Source: Spirosoma pollinicola (lineage in GTDB: Bacteria; Bacteroidota; Bacteroidia; Cytophagales; Spirosomataceae). Taken from it: a DNA stretch of 64,000 nucleotides. The stretch lies in contig NZ_CP025096.1 in assembly GCF_002831565.1 (NCBI RefSeq), forward strand, positions 2,829,027 through 2,893,026, in the 5' to 3' direction. This document shows positions 9,175-17,926 of the stretch, piece after piece. Numbering within the stretch: the first letter of the stretch is position 1; each line of letters starts with the position of its first letter. The position numbers were made by a program, and so were the translations under genes. Below the pieces are notes generated by a model that ran no database searches, was not told the DNA's origin, and was given only the letters and a program-made list of their open reading frames with translations.

Positions 9175-9537
9175 ATGAGCAAACAAGCCTATATCCCCAA
9201 AGTAGCTGACTGGGTGCGCGTACACGGATTTAATGACATTAAAGCCAATATCGAAGGGTTTCAAACACCCATCACGTATGGCCGTCAGCAAGACAGCGAA
9301 CAGTTTACGCCTGATGTAACAGGAAAACAATTCGACCAGGAATCCTACTTTGAGGTGATATTAAAAAGCTCAGGGGCCGAAGCAAACCACCTGCTGTCAA
9401 AACTCAAACTACTGAGCCAGCTAGCCGCCGTAAAAGGAGGAAAACTGTACCTGATGTCGCCCAGAGGGCATCGCTCCTACGCTAAAGAAGTACTTGCCGA
9501 GAGCAATATCGTTGCTGAAGTTATCAACTTACCATAA
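9175..9537 (+). CDS. Conserved-looking hypothetical protein, 120 residues
   Basis: The start is the ATG of MSKQAYIPKVADWVRVHGF; the upstream extension is rich in unlikely residues. There is no signal peptide or membrane segment, so a cytoplasmic protein is expected. Visible features are FTPDVTGK, a QESYFEVILK strand, a helix SKLKLLSQLAAVKGG, and a KLYLMSPRGHRSYAKEV strand-helix pair. This alpha/beta order recalls restriction-endonuclease-like folds (a PD followed by E and K residues), but the spacing is not canonical. I do not recognise a family. It lies 140 bp upstream of the phosphoglycerate mutase gene on the same strand. Confidence 0.65.
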   Translation: MSKQAYIPKVADWVRVHGFNDIKANIEGFQTPITYGRQQDSEQFTPDVTGKQFDQESYFEVILKSSGAEANHLLSKLKLLSQLAAVKGGKLYLMSPRGHRSYAKEVLAESNIVAEVINLP

Positions 9538-9679
9538 ATTAGGATATGCCGTTCGTTAGCGCCTTTGTTTAGGCAGTAACGATACGGCCGGAAGCTATGT
9601 TGGCAAGATACAAACCCGTTTTGTTTGAACACTTTACCCGACTTGTGGTAGTTATTCCTATAGTCTGTCTTGCCAATAT

Positions 9680-10294
9680 ATGCCTCTTTTTGTCATCGTC
9701 CGTCATGGACAATCGCAGTGGAATGCCGAAAATCGCTTTACGGGTTCTACCGATACACCTTTAACCGACCTCGGCCGACACGAAGCCCGCGAGGCCGGTG
9801 TTTTGCTTAAAGCCAACCAACCACCAAACTTTGGCATTGGGTTTACGTCGGTTCTTCAGCGGGCAATTGAAACGATGTCGATCATTCTGGACGAAATTGG
9901 CCAGCCTGATTTACCACTTGAACAAAGTGCGGCCCTCAATGAACGCATGTATGGCGACTTGCAGGGGATGAACAAGCACGAAGCTGAAGTACGATTTGGG
10001 GCTGAGCAGGTTTTCCGCTGGCGTCGCAGCTATTCCGATCAGCCCCCCAATGGTGAGAGTTTAGCCGATACTCACGCTCGGGTAATCCCCTATTTCAACA
10101 CCGAAATTCTTCCTCATCTGCAAGCCGGTCAACCTGTACTGGTAGTTGCGCACGGCAATAGCCTGCGGGCGTTGCTGATGGAACTGGAACACATAAGCCC
10201 CGAAGACATCGAAAAAATTGAGCTGGCAACGGGCACCCCGCGCCAGTACGACTATGATCCCGCAACGGGATCGTTTCGTCTGTTACCCGTTTAA
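9680..10294 (+). CDS. gpmA: 2,3-bisphosphoglycerate-dependent phosphoglycerate mutase
   Basis: A 204-residue histidine-phosphatase-superfamily enzyme that interconverts 3- and 2-phosphoglycerate in glycolysis. The phosphorylated His9 is in VRHGQSQWNAENRFTG, Arg61 in QRAIET, the acid Glu88 in NERMYGDLQG, and the second His158 in VVAHGNSLRAL, all in the order expected for dPGM rather than for general phosphatases. It is shorter than the roughly 250-residue E. coli enzyme, lacking part of the mid-region and C-terminal tail, as in many Bacteroidota. The gene seems monocistronic. Confidence 0.9.
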   Translation: MPLFVIVRHGQSQWNAENRFTGSTDTPLTDLGRHEAREAGVLLKANQPPNFGIGFTSVLQRAIETMSIILDEIGQPDLPLEQSAALNERMYGDLQGMNKHEAEVRFGAEQVFRWRRSYSDQPPNGESLADTHARVIPYFNTEILPHLQAGQPVLVVAHGNSLRALLMELEHISPEDIEKIELATGTPRQYDYDPATGSFRLLPV

Positions 10295-10359
10295 CATGCG
10301 AATTCTTTCTTGATCGCTCCTGTTAAAACAGACTCTAAGAATCAACAAATTGTAAGCGT

Positions 10360-11292
10360 ATGAAAGCCGTTGTGTTAAGCAATTGGGGTGGCGTTGAGAA
10401 CTTCGCCGTTCAGGAGGTACCCAAACCAACCATCCAGCCTGACGAAGTACTGGTTCACGTGAAAGCCTTTGGCGTAAATCCCGCCGATTTTAAAACGCGT
10501 TCGGGCGTTGCTCCCTACTCGAAGGCGTATACGCACCCTATTATTTTGGGGTGGGATATGGCCGGAGAGGTTGTAGAAGTGGGTTCGGGGGTAACCACAT
10601 TTACTGTGGGCGATGCGGTTTATGGCATGGTCAACTTTCCTAAACCCGGCCAGGCCTATGCCCAGTATGTAGCCGCGCCAGCCGCTCATCTAGCCCTGAA
10701 ACCCGCAAAATTATCCTTCGAGGAAGCCTCAGCCGCTCCCCTGGCCGTGCTGACAGCCTGGCAGGCATTAACCGAGCACGGTCAATTGAAATCAGGCGAA
10801 AAGGTATTGGTTCAGGCCGCATCGGGCGGAGTGGGCCATTTGGGCGTGCAACTTGCCAAGGCGTTGGGTGCCTATGTGATTGGCACGGCATCGGGCAAAA
10901 ATGAAGAGTTCGTTCGATCACTGGGTGCCGACGAATTTATAGATTACACAAAAACCAGCATTGAGGAATCGGTGAGCGAGGTCGACCTCGTTTTTGATAC
11001 CGCCGGAGCCGATACCATCTTCGCATCTGCCAACGTCCTGAAACCAGCCGGACGACTGATTTCCATTGCCTACGGAGACATGGACAAAGTGCTGGCCGTT
11101 CGCCCGGATATTCATGCCGAACGAATCCTGGTGCATACCAGTGGCGATGATCTGCGAACGATCAATGAGTTTATCGACGAGGGTAAACTAAAAATTTCGG
11201 TAAGCGAGGTCTTGCCCGCCAATCAGATTGCCGACGTGCACCAGAAGCTGGAAAGCCGCCGAACAACGGGAAAGATCGTATTGACATTCTGA
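10360..11292 (+). CDS. NADP-dependent quinone oxidoreductase-like enzyme (zinc-free MDR family)
   Basis: A 310-residue medium-chain dehydrogenase/reductase. The GroES-like N-terminal domain contains GVNPADFKTRSGV, a hallmark of zinc-independent quinone oxidoreductases, and lacks the catalytic Cys/His zinc ligands. The Rossmann domain begins at about residue 148 with VLVQAASGGVGHLGVQLAKA. Proteins of this type reduce quinones or enones with NADPH and are often stress-induced. It stands alone after gpmA, and ends in a very large palindrome shared with the convergent gene. Confidence 0.88.
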   Translation: MKAVVLSNWGGVENFAVQEVPKPTIQPDEVLVHVKAFGVNPADFKTRSGVAPYSKAYTHPIILGWDMAGEVVEVGSGVTTFTVGDAVYGMVNFPKPGQAYAQYVAAPAAHLALKPAKLSFEEASAAPLAVLTAWQALTEHGQLKSGEKVLVQAASGGVGHLGVQLAKALGAYVIGTASGKNEEFVRSLGADEFIDYTKTSIEESVSEVDLVFDTAGADTIFASANVLKPAGRLISIAYGDMDKVLAVRPDIHAERILVHTSGDDLRTINEFIDEGKLKISVSEVLPANQIADVHQKLESRRTTGKIVLTF

Positions 11293-11297
11293 TGCAC

Positions 11298-11545
11298 GGA
11301 ACGCAGATTTTTATGATTGTTAAGATTCGGACTGATTTTTCAATCATAACCGATCTTAATAATGAGGTTATTTGAGCTTTTGTTTCCGAGCGTGTTTTTG
11401 TCATCCCGACGATAGGAGGGATCTTCGGAGAAGGCGGAGTTTTCTATTCCCCGAAGATCCCTCCTATCGTCGGGATGACAAAAACACGCTCGGAAACAAA
11501 AGCCTAAACAACCTCAATCTAAACAATCATAAAAATCTGCGTTCC
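11298..11545. repeat. Nested long palindrome between convergent genes
   Basis: Inner arms of 53 bp (11376-11428 and 11451-11503) are perfectly complementary around a 22-nt loop. Outer arms of 24 bp (11298-11321 and 11522-11545) are also perfect, with a less regular stretch between. The inner arms contain the GTCATCCCGACG..AGGAGGGATCTTC core that recurs at 45171-45270 and 57447-57535. It fills the whole gap between two convergent genes, so a bidirectional terminator role is likely. Confidence 0.9.
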
Positions 11546-11554
11546 ATATCCTCT

Positions 11555-12823
11555 TTACGTTTTCCGCTTCTTCTTCCGGGCCGATGGAAACAGAACGTTG
11601 TTTAAAATAAGCCGGTAACCGGGCGAATGCGGGTGTAGATTCAGGTCGGTTGGGTTACGGAAACCGCCCCCACCGCGTAATCCTTCCGGGTCGTGCCCGC
11701 CGTAAAATGTCCATTGCCCCTTGCCCGATTCGCCGTAAATATACCGGTCGGAGGATTTGCCCTCACCCATCACCAACGAACTTGGCTTAACGGCCGTTTT
11801 TCGGAAAGCCGTCGTCTGCCCGAAGAACTCCTTGATAATGGATTCGTGGTTTTGCGTAAGCATGGACGGAATAACATCCCACTTGGCCGAGAAGTTGAAC
11901 AACTCAAAAAAACCGCTCGGCTGGTCAAAACCGCGCCCCCCGGCCGAATTAATATCCGAGAACGTAGAGAACCCCCGATACCCGTTATCGCCTTCGAGGG
12001 TGAAGTTGCCGAAGGCAAATGTTTTGCTGAAATCCAGTTTCGACTGTGCATCGGGGTCAACATCGTCGCCGTCGTAGCTGCTGCCCACAATATCGACGCC
12101 CTCGGCAGCCAGCGCAATGTCGAGCGTTTCGGCAGCCGAACACATGGCGAAAAGATAGCCCCCGCCTGCACAAAACGCCTTGATTCCTTTAGCTACAGCG
12201 AGCTTCATCTGCGATACTTTCGAATAGCCGTATTTGCGGGCAATATCTTCTTGCACTTTAATGTCGGTCAATGACTGCCGATGCATGTTTCGACCATACT
12301 GACCTGTGAAATCTTCGTGGTGCAGGTGCAGCCAATCGTATTTGGGCAGATCGCCTTTCAGCACTTCTTCGTCGTAAACAACCTCGTAGGGAATTTCGGC
12401 GTAGGTAAGCACCAGTAACACCGCGTCGGTATTTTCAAACTCGGCCGGGCTTACCTTGATGGGGGAATAAACGATGATTTTGGCCGCCTTCTGGAGCGTT
12501 ACCACATTCATGTTCACATCAGGATCAGACAGTTGCTGTTTAATGGATGCGGCTCTGGCGTCGGAAATAACCTCGACAGAAACGCCCCGTATACGGCATT
12601 CGTTTTCAATCGACGCGATTTGCTTGATCATAAAACTACCGCCCCGGTAATTCAATAACCAGTCGACATCCAAATCATCTTTGAGCGCCTTATAGGCAAT
12701 GCCATAGGCTTTGAGGTGATTCGCCTGCTGGTTATCCATCGGGATCAGGATCGAATTAGCCCAACCCGGAACGGCCCGACCAATAATTACCAGCAATAAC
12801 AGAAAAGACAGTTGCTGTTTCAT
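11555..12823 (-). CDS. Secreted protein of the family labelled asparagine synthetase B in Bacteroidota
   Basis: A 422-residue protein with a signal peptide (about 1-22) followed by ILIPMDNQQANHLKAYGIAY, the hallmark of a conserved Bacteroidota family that databases often name asparagine synthetase B. The sequence lacks the N-terminal Cys2 glutaminase domain and the SGGxDS ATP motif, so that name is not supported here. An amidotransferase/ThuA-like core is suggested by KAFCAGGGYLFAMCSAAETL, where a Cys sits in a nucleophile-elbow-like turn, and by WTFYGGHDPEG. It is probably periplasmic. Convergent with the oxidoreductase gene and divergent from the M1 aminopeptidase gene. Confidence 0.7.
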   Translation of the reverse strand: MKQQLSFLLLLVIIGRAVPGWANSILIPMDNQQANHLKAYGIAYKALKDDLDVDWLLNYRGGSFMIKQIASIENECRIRGVSVEVISDARAASIKQQLSDPDVNMNVVTLQKAAKIIVYSPIKVSPAEFENTDAVLLVLTYAEIPYEVVYDEEVLKGDLPKYDWLHLHHEDFTGQYGRNMHRQSLTDIKVQEDIARKYGYSKVSQMKLAVAKGIKAFCAGGGYLFAMCSAAETLDIALAAEGVDIVGSSYDGDDVDPDAQSKLDFSKTFAFGNFTLEGDNGYRGFSTFSDINSAGGRGFDQPSGFFELFNFSAKWDVIPSMLTQNHESIIKEFFGQTTAFRKTAVKPSSLVMGEGKSSDRYIYGESGKGQWTFYGGHDPEGLRGGGGFRNPTDLNLHPHSPGYRLILNNVLFPSARKKKRKT

Positions 12824-12840
12824 AGAGTGCCTTATTTTTG
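12812..12840 (+). promoter_or_regulatory. Candidate Bacteroidota promoter for the M1 aminopeptidase gene
   Basis: TTG at 12812-12814, an 18-nt spacer and TATTTTTG at 12833-12840 fit the TTTG-N19-TAnnTTTG consensus of Bacteroidota. Its -33 part overlaps the start of the divergent gene. Transcription would begin some 120 nt before the aminopeptidase start, leaving a leader with the hairpin at 12890-12951. Confidence 0.5.
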
Positions 12841-12889
12841 ACCTAACGTTGCTAACCCACTACCAAACAAGAGTAAGTTTGTGATGTCT

Positions 12890-12951
12890 GGGCCAATCTT
12901 CAGATTGGTCTTATACTTTTTACGATTCACGGCCAATCCGGAGATTGGCCC
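12890..12951. repeat. Hairpin in the leader of the M1 aminopeptidase gene
   Basis: Arms GGGCCAATCT (12890-12899) and AGATTGGCCC (12942-12951) are complementary, and each is itself half of a smaller CCAATC/GATTGG hairpin, so the region can fold either as one long stem or as two short ones. A regulatory role is only suggested by its place 19 bp before the gene. Confidence 0.5.
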
Positions 12952-12970
12952 ATGCATAAAATAACCGACA

Positions 12971-15568
12971 ATGGTCTGGAATTTCCCTAAAATCACTCGT
13001 TACGGCGCTACTCTATTCGTACTATCACTACTGGTTATGTCCTGCAACCGTCGTCCCTTACCCAGCCAGTCTTCTTTGGTCGAAACGGGTGTATTGCAAA
13101 CACTGGCCAACGCCAGAAAACAGACAATCAGTCAACTGGCGTATGTTCTAAAGTTCGACATTCCGGCGCAGAAAAACCAGCCTATTCTATCTACCGAAAC
13201 AATTTCGTTTAACTGGGCGGCTCCCCGACCGGCGCAACCCACACTGGAACTCGACTTCAAAGAAGAACGTGCTCATTTGCAGACGGTTTCGGTCAATGGA
13301 ACCAATATACCCATTGCTTATGAGAGCGAACATTTGTTAATTTCTACTGCATTTCTCAAGTCGGGAGCCAATACAGTTTCGATTCAATTTACGGCGGGCA
13401 ATCTGTCGCTCAACCGCAACGATGAATACCTGTATACCCTGCTCGTTCCCGACCGCACGCGCACGGTTTTCCCCTGCTTCGACCAGCCCGATTTAAAGGC
13501 TACATTTCAGGTTTCACTAACCATTCCGGCCAGTTGGCAGGCCATGACGAATGCACCCCTGCGCGACTCGACCCTTTCGGGGGATCGTAAAACGATGAAC
13601 TTCCTGCCTTCTGACCGAATCCCCACCTATTTGTTCTCGTTCGTAGCCGGGAAGTTCACACCCGTAACGCGCACACCAACCGGGCGCTCCATGACGCTCC
13701 TGCACCGCGAAACGGACTCCACCAAGTTACGTCTGAGCACCGATCTGCTTTTTTCGCTCCACGCCGATGCCCTTCGGTTTCTGGAAGAATTCACCCAGAT
13801 TCCGTATCCGTTTCAAAAGTTCGATTTTGTCGCCATACCCGACTTTCAGTATGGGGGCATGGAGCATGTGGGCGCTATCGACTACCGCTCGTCGGCATTG
13901 TTTTTAGACAATGGTGCCACCCGCGACCAACGGCTCTCACGCGCTCATGTTATTGCCCACGAAACGGCACACATGTGGTTTGGCGATCTGGTTACGATGC
14001 GCTGGTTCGATGATGTTTGGCTGAAAGAAGTTTTCGCCAATTTCATTGCCGACAAAATCATGGAAGTATCATCGGCTGATGCCAATTATGACCTACAGTT
14101 TGTGGTCGATCATTTCCCGGCTGCTTACGCTGTTGACCGTACTGAAGGCGCTAATCCAATTGGTCAGCCGTTGGCTAATTTGCAGGAAGCCGGGTCACTT
14201 TACGGCGGGATTATTTACCACAAAGCCCCGATCATGATGCGGCAGCTGGAGCGGCTCATGGGCAAAACGGCTCTGCGCGATGGTTTACGCGAATACCTCA
14301 AAAAATATGCGTTCAGTAACGCCACCTGGGCTGAGTTGATTGCCATTCTGGATGCCCGAACACCCGCCAACCTGACGGCTTGGAACCATGTCTGGGTGAA
14401 TGAAACAGGCCGACCAAAATTTACATATCAGCTTGACGGTAAGGGGGGCAAAATCAAGCAGTTTATTATTACGCAGCAGGGCGAAGATGGGTCAAATCGG
14501 CTATGGCCGCAGCACTTTGACATAACGCTGGTCTATGCCGATCATACAGAGGAACTGGACGTAAATATGAATCAGGCACAGGTTACGCTAACGGAATCAA
14601 TTGGTAAACCTACCCCACAGTATATGATCTTTAATTCCTCGGGGCAGGGCTACGGTGTATTTCCAATCGACTCTGTATCGGTTCTGCAACTGGAACGGAT
14701 CAAAAATCCAGTAGCCCGAGCATCGATTTACATTAATCTATACGAAAATATGGTGGCGGGTCAGAGCATTTCTCCTGCCAGCCTGGTTACTGGCTACCGA
14801 AGTCTCCTCGGAAAAGAACCCGAAGAACTTAACCTCCGGTTGCTAACCAGTCAACTATCAGACATTGTCTGGACATTAACCAAACCCGAAGCCCGCCCGG
14901 CCCTGGCGACTGCTGTAGAAGAGGATGCCTGGCGGGCGATGGAGCAGGAAACCGCTTCCGGAAAGAAGAAACTACTGTTTCGGCTTTACCAAAACATTGC
15001 CCTCAGCCAGACTGCCCGCGACCGGCTTTACACGATCTGGAACGATCAAAAAGCCCCCGCCGGTGTGACGCTCACCGAAGACGATTATACGGCGCTGGCC
15101 CTCGCGCTGGCGGTTAGAGACTACCCGGCCGAAGGCATTCTGACGAAACAACTGGCGCGTATCAAAAACCCGGATCGCCGGAAACGGCTGGAGTTTATGA
15201 TGCCTGCGCTGTCATCGAGTGTAATGGAACGGGATGCTTTCTTTGCCTCGCTGGCCAGCGACACCAACCGCGAACATGAGGCCTGGGTAACGGCGGCACT
15301 GGGGTATTTACACCATCCCCTGCGGACCGAGACATCGGCAAAATATCTACCCAAAAGTCTTGATTTACTGGAAGAGATTCAGCGCACGGGCGATATTTTC
15401 TTCCCCGAATCGTGGTTGCGGGCAACACTATCAACTTACCAGACGCCCGAAACTGCGCAACTGGTTCGCAAATTCCTGGCCGACCGGCCAACCTACAATG
15501 CCCGCTTACGCGCCAAGCTTTTACAAGCCGCCGATGGTCCATTTCGAGCCAGTAAACTACTGTATTAG
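12971..15568 (+). CDS. M1 family zinc aminopeptidase, lipoprotein
   Basis: An 865-residue gluzincin. The zinc site HEXXH is at 330-334 (HETAHMWFGDLV) with the third ligand Glu353 in WLKEVFANF. The substrate-binding motif that is usually GAMEN reads GGMEH at 295-299. The N-terminus has a hydrophobic segment ending in VMSC at residues 22-25, so it is probably a lipoprotein anchored after cleavage at Cys25. The remaining C-terminal half is an alpha-helical ERAP-like domain of the PepN type. The enzyme would trim N-terminal residues from peptides in the periplasm or at the outer membrane. The AraC gene begins only 2 bp after the stop codon, so they are probably co-transcribed. Confidence 0.9.
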   Translation: MVWNFPKITRYGATLFVLSLLVMSCNRRPLPSQSSLVETGVLQTLANARKQTISQLAYVLKFDIPAQKNQPILSTETISFNWAAPRPAQPTLELDFKEERAHLQTVSVNGTNIPIAYESEHLLISTAFLKSGANTVSIQFTAGNLSLNRNDEYLYTLLVPDRTRTVFPCFDQPDLKATFQVSLTIPASWQAMTNAPLRDSTLSGDRKTMNFLPSDRIPTYLFSFVAGKFTPVTRTPTGRSMTLLHRETDSTKLRLSTDLLFSLHADALRFLEEFTQIPYPFQKFDFVAIPDFQYGGMEHVGAIDYRSSALFLDNGATRDQRLSRAHVIAHETAHMWFGDLVTMRWFDDVWLKEVFANFIADKIMEVSSADANYDLQFVVDHFPAAYAVDRTEGANPIGQPLANLQEAGSLYGGIIYHKAPIMMRQLERLMGKTALRDGLREYLKKYAFSNATWAELIAILDARTPANLTAWNHVWVNETGRPKFTYQLDGKGGKIKQFIITQQGEDGSNRLWPQHFDITLVYADHTEELDVNMNQAQVTLTESIGKPTPQYMIFNSSGQGYGVFPIDSVSVLQLERIKNPVARASIYINLYENMVAGQSISPASLVTGYRSLLGKEPEELNLRLLTSQLSDIVWTLTKPEARPALATAVEEDAWRAMEQETASGKKKLLFRLYQNIALSQTARDRLYTIWNDQKAPAGVTLTEDDYTALALALAVRDYPAEGILTKQLARIKNPDRRKRLEFMMPALSSSVMERDAFFASLASDTNREHEAWVTAALGYLHHPLRTETSAKYLPKSLDLLEEIQRTGDIFFPESWLRATLSTYQTPETAQLVRKFLADRPTYNARLRAKLLQAADGPFRASKLLY

Positions 15569-15570
15569 TC

Positions 15571-16503
15571 ATGGCACCCGATGAGTCGTTTCCTGCCATA
15601 AGTCCAGAAATGGCCCGCGAACGCTTTCTCGTAAAAAACGAGTCGTGGCCTGAGCGCTTTAAGGATAATTTCAATCAGTTCATTGTTGCTCCGCTGGAAT
15701 ATAGCGGGCCGGTTATCAAGCTGCCGCTCCCTCCTTCCCGAACCGGCAATCACGTCCTGATTCTGGTTACGGCCGGACAGGTTGAGCTGACGGTTGGCCA
15801 TCTGGCCTATACGCTGTCGGCTCAGAAACTGGTCATTGTACCTGCCCTGCAAATTTTCACGTTAAATACGATTCGGGAAGATGCAACGGGATTTCTGTGC
15901 TTTTTCAGCCCCACCTTATTGCTTAACGCCGGGCAGGGCGCTGATTTTGATTTTCTGAAACTGACGGGCAATCCACTAGTTTCGCTGTCGGTTCAGCAAA
16001 CAGCGTTCATAAATACCCTGTTCGACCGGCTGACAATCGAATATACAGAAAACGGCTCGATTAAAACAGACCTTATTCGCCCTTACCTACTGGCCTTACT
16101 AGCCGAAATAAATCGGGCGTATGTGGGAACAATGGAGGCAAAAACAGACGCAGGTGACCGTCTTGTACAGGGATTCATGGACTTGCTCACGACACAGGTT
16201 CGGGTTAACCGATCAGTTAGTCAGTATGCAGAGCAGTTGAACGTTAGCCCAAACCACTTAAACAAGGTAATTAAAGGCAGAACGGGCAAATCGCCCTCGG
16301 TATGGATTGACGAACGCGTTGTGCTGGAAGCAAAAGTGTTACTGTTTCAATCAGGCATGAGCATTGCCCAAATAGCCAATCAAATGGGGTTCGACGATCA
16401 GTCAGGTTTCGGCAAGCTGTTTCGGAAATATGCAAAAATGAGCCCAGGCGATTTTAGAGTGAGGACTACCACAAGCAAAATGATTGATTTTGACCAATCT
16501 TAG
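15571..16503 (+). CDS. AraC family transcriptional regulator
   Basis: A 310-residue regulator. Residues 1-170 form a cupin-like sensing domain (AraC-type, with NHVLILVTAGQVELTVG), and the C-terminal 100 residues carry two helix-turn-helix units: VSQYAEQLNVSPNHLNKVIK and SIAQIANQMGFDDQSGFGKL followed by the FRKYAKMSPGDFR signature. It is the type found in Bacteroidota with a 3-residue-insert helix. It starts 2 bp after the aminopeptidase gene. The effector and targets are unknown; the small membrane protein gene that follows is a candidate. Confidence 0.9.
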   Translation: MAPDESFPAISPEMARERFLVKNESWPERFKDNFNQFIVAPLEYSGPVIKLPLPPSRTGNHVLILVTAGQVELTVGHLAYTLSAQKLVIVPALQIFTLNTIREDATGFLCFFSPTLLLNAGQGADFDFLKLTGNPLVSLSVQQTAFINTLFDRLTIEYTENGSIKTDLIRPYLLALLAEINRAYVGTMEAKTDAGDRLVQGFMDLLTTQVRVNRSVSQYAEQLNVSPNHLNKVIKGRTGKSPSVWIDERVVLEAKVLLFQSGMSIAQIANQMGFDDQSGFGKLFRKYAKMSPGDFRVRTTTSKMIDFDQS

Positions 16504-16580
16504 CCGATTTGCGCCTACTTCGCAGTAGCCTGACAAACTGAACTTTGCAAACGTTTATTCGCCTGGCTATTTGTCGTCTT

Positions 16581-17048
16581 ATGGTTTACCCGATTCTCTT
16601 AGTTATTCATAATGCCTTTCGCTGGCTTGTATTGAGCAGTTTACTAGCCACACTTGGCAGTAGTTATTCGGGCTGGTTATGGCCACGCAGTTATCGTCCC
16701 TTCGATCAAACCATCCGTATTGTTGCTACATCTATTGTGCATACGCAGCTATTGATCGGCTTTTACCTCTATTTCATTAGCCCACTCATTCGTTATTACT
16801 GGCGTTTTAAACCTGATGCCAGTCAATCGCCGGAGTTTCGTTTTTTCAGTATCATTCATATTAACCTTATGTTTACGGCTGTTATTGTCGTCACTATTGG
16901 TTCCAGTCTGGCAAAACGGAAGGCCACTGCGCAGGGAAAATTCAGGACAACAGCTATTTATTTCACCATCGGCCTTGTATTGATTCTAATAGCCGTACCC
17001 TGGCCCTTTTCACCACTGGCCTCGCGGGGCTGGTTTCGTGCTTTTTAA
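16581..17048 (+). CDS. Four-helix membrane protein, unknown function
   Basis: Started at the ATG of MVYPILLVIHNAFRW; a TTG further upstream is less likely. The 155-residue product has about four membrane-spanning helices. The pattern HNAFRWLVL, HTQLLIGFYLYFISPLI and the ending PWPFSPLASRGWFRAF is characteristic of a conserved Bacteroidota family sometimes annotated as cytochrome B, with several His residues in the helices (near residues 9, 56 and 91) that could bind heme. The function is not established. It lies 77 bp after the AraC gene and 36 bp before the DUF3817 gene on the same strand. Confidence 0.75.
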   Translation: MVYPILLVIHNAFRWLVLSSLLATLGSSYSGWLWPRSYRPFDQTIRIVATSIVHTQLLIGFYLYFISPLIRYYWRFKPDASQSPEFRFFSIIHINLMFTAVIVVTIGSSLAKRKATAQGKFRTTAIYFTIGLVLILIAVPWPFSPLASRGWFRAF

Positions 17049-17084
17049 CGGGATATAGATCTTTATATAACATACTTCTTTACT

Positions 17085-17402
17085 ATGAATTTTTTCACGT
17101 CTCTTAAAACCAGATTGCGCGTTATCGGCTTTGCCGAAGGGGTTTCATATCTGTTGCTACTTTTTATTGCCGTTCCGTTAAAACGAATGGGCGGGCACCC
17201 GGAAGCGGTGCAAATTCTCGGACCTATTCACGGATTATTATTTCTGCTGTATGTGTTGGTTGTCATTCAGGGAAAAATCGAGTATGGCTGGACTATAGGT
17301 AAAATGGCCCTGGCCTTACTTGCGTCCATTATACCGGGTGGGACTTTCTACGCCGACCATAAGTTCTTTCGCCACCTACCGGCTACTCCTGAGCAGGTTT
17401 AA
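17085..17402 (+). CDS. DUF3817 family small membrane protein
   Basis: A 105-residue integral membrane protein. The DUF3817 signature is visible: RVIGFAEGVSYLLLLFIAVPLK, then LGPIHGLLFLLYV, then ASIIPGGTFYADH near the C-terminus. Three hydrophobic helices are expected. The family occurs widely and its role is not known. It is the last of a run of + strand genes that includes the AraC regulator and the four-helix protein, and is followed by a convergent gene. Confidence 0.85.
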   Translation: MNFFTSLKTRLRVIGFAEGVSYLLLLFIAVPLKRMGGHPEAVQILGPIHGLLFLLYVLVVIQGKIEYGWTIGKMALALLASIIPGGTFYADHKFFRHLPATPEQV

Positions 17403-17430
17403 AAGTCTGGTTGTCAACTTCACATAATGC

Positions 17431-17456
17431 AAAAAGCCGGACAATATGCCCGGCTT
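17431..17456 (-). terminator. Intrinsic terminator for the 100-residue coiled-coil protein gene
   Basis: The stem AAGCCGG (17434-17440) with CCGGCTT (17450-17456) is followed on the minus strand by a five-T run. It could also terminate the convergent DUF3817 gene. Confidence 0.75.
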
Positions 17457-17478
17457 CTAACACTAAATAAATTAGTTA

Positions 17479-17781
17479 TTACTTGATTGCTTCCAGGGCT
17501 GCGGCTGCTTCGGCTGCGGCAATGGCGGCACTATTTTTCTCAGCGTATTCGTCACGTTGCGTTTCAAAGTGCGCGAAAATTTCGGTAACAGAATCGACGT
17601 TCTCCGCGATTTTCCCATGCATCGTACCCAGATTTTGTTCCAGATACGAGTCGTTCAGCCCATTCATGTTGTCTACTTCAATTTTGCCGATTTTTTCGAT
17701 GATAGCCCGTTGGCTGTTTTGAAGGTCTTCCAGTTCACGAACGATCTTATTCATCAACTCAAATTTCTGTAACTTATCCAT
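17479..17781 (-). CDS. Small alpha-helical protein with Ala-rich tail, unknown function
   Basis: A 100-residue soluble protein. Residues 1-40 (MDKLQKFELMNKIVRELEDL) and 55-80 look like amphipathic helices, and the final 20 residues are rich in alanine (IAAAEAAAALEA). No signal peptide, membrane helix or known domain is recognised. It could be a small helical-bundle protein. It has its own terminator and lies between convergent and divergent neighbours, so it is probably transcribed alone. Confidence 0.65.
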   Translation of the reverse strand: MDKLQKFELMNKIVRELEDLQNSQRAIIEKIGKIEVDNMNGLNDSYLEQNLGTMHGKIAENVDSVTEIFAHFETQRDEYAEKNSAAIAAAEAAAALEAIK

Positions 17782-17926
17782 GATCTCTTTTTTATAGTGT
17801 TAAGTACTATAGAAACACAGTATACACTAAATGGTTTGATACTATTTTCAGGAATAAACGCCAAGTTGCTGATTTTAAGCACGATTAGATAGATTTTATC
17901 TACCTTGAGCGATTCAATCAACCACC

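Noticed and set aside
11396..11490. Possible CRISPR-like or transposon end
   Set aside because: The sequence is an inverted repeat, not a series of direct repeats with spacers; no transposase or target-site duplication is visible.
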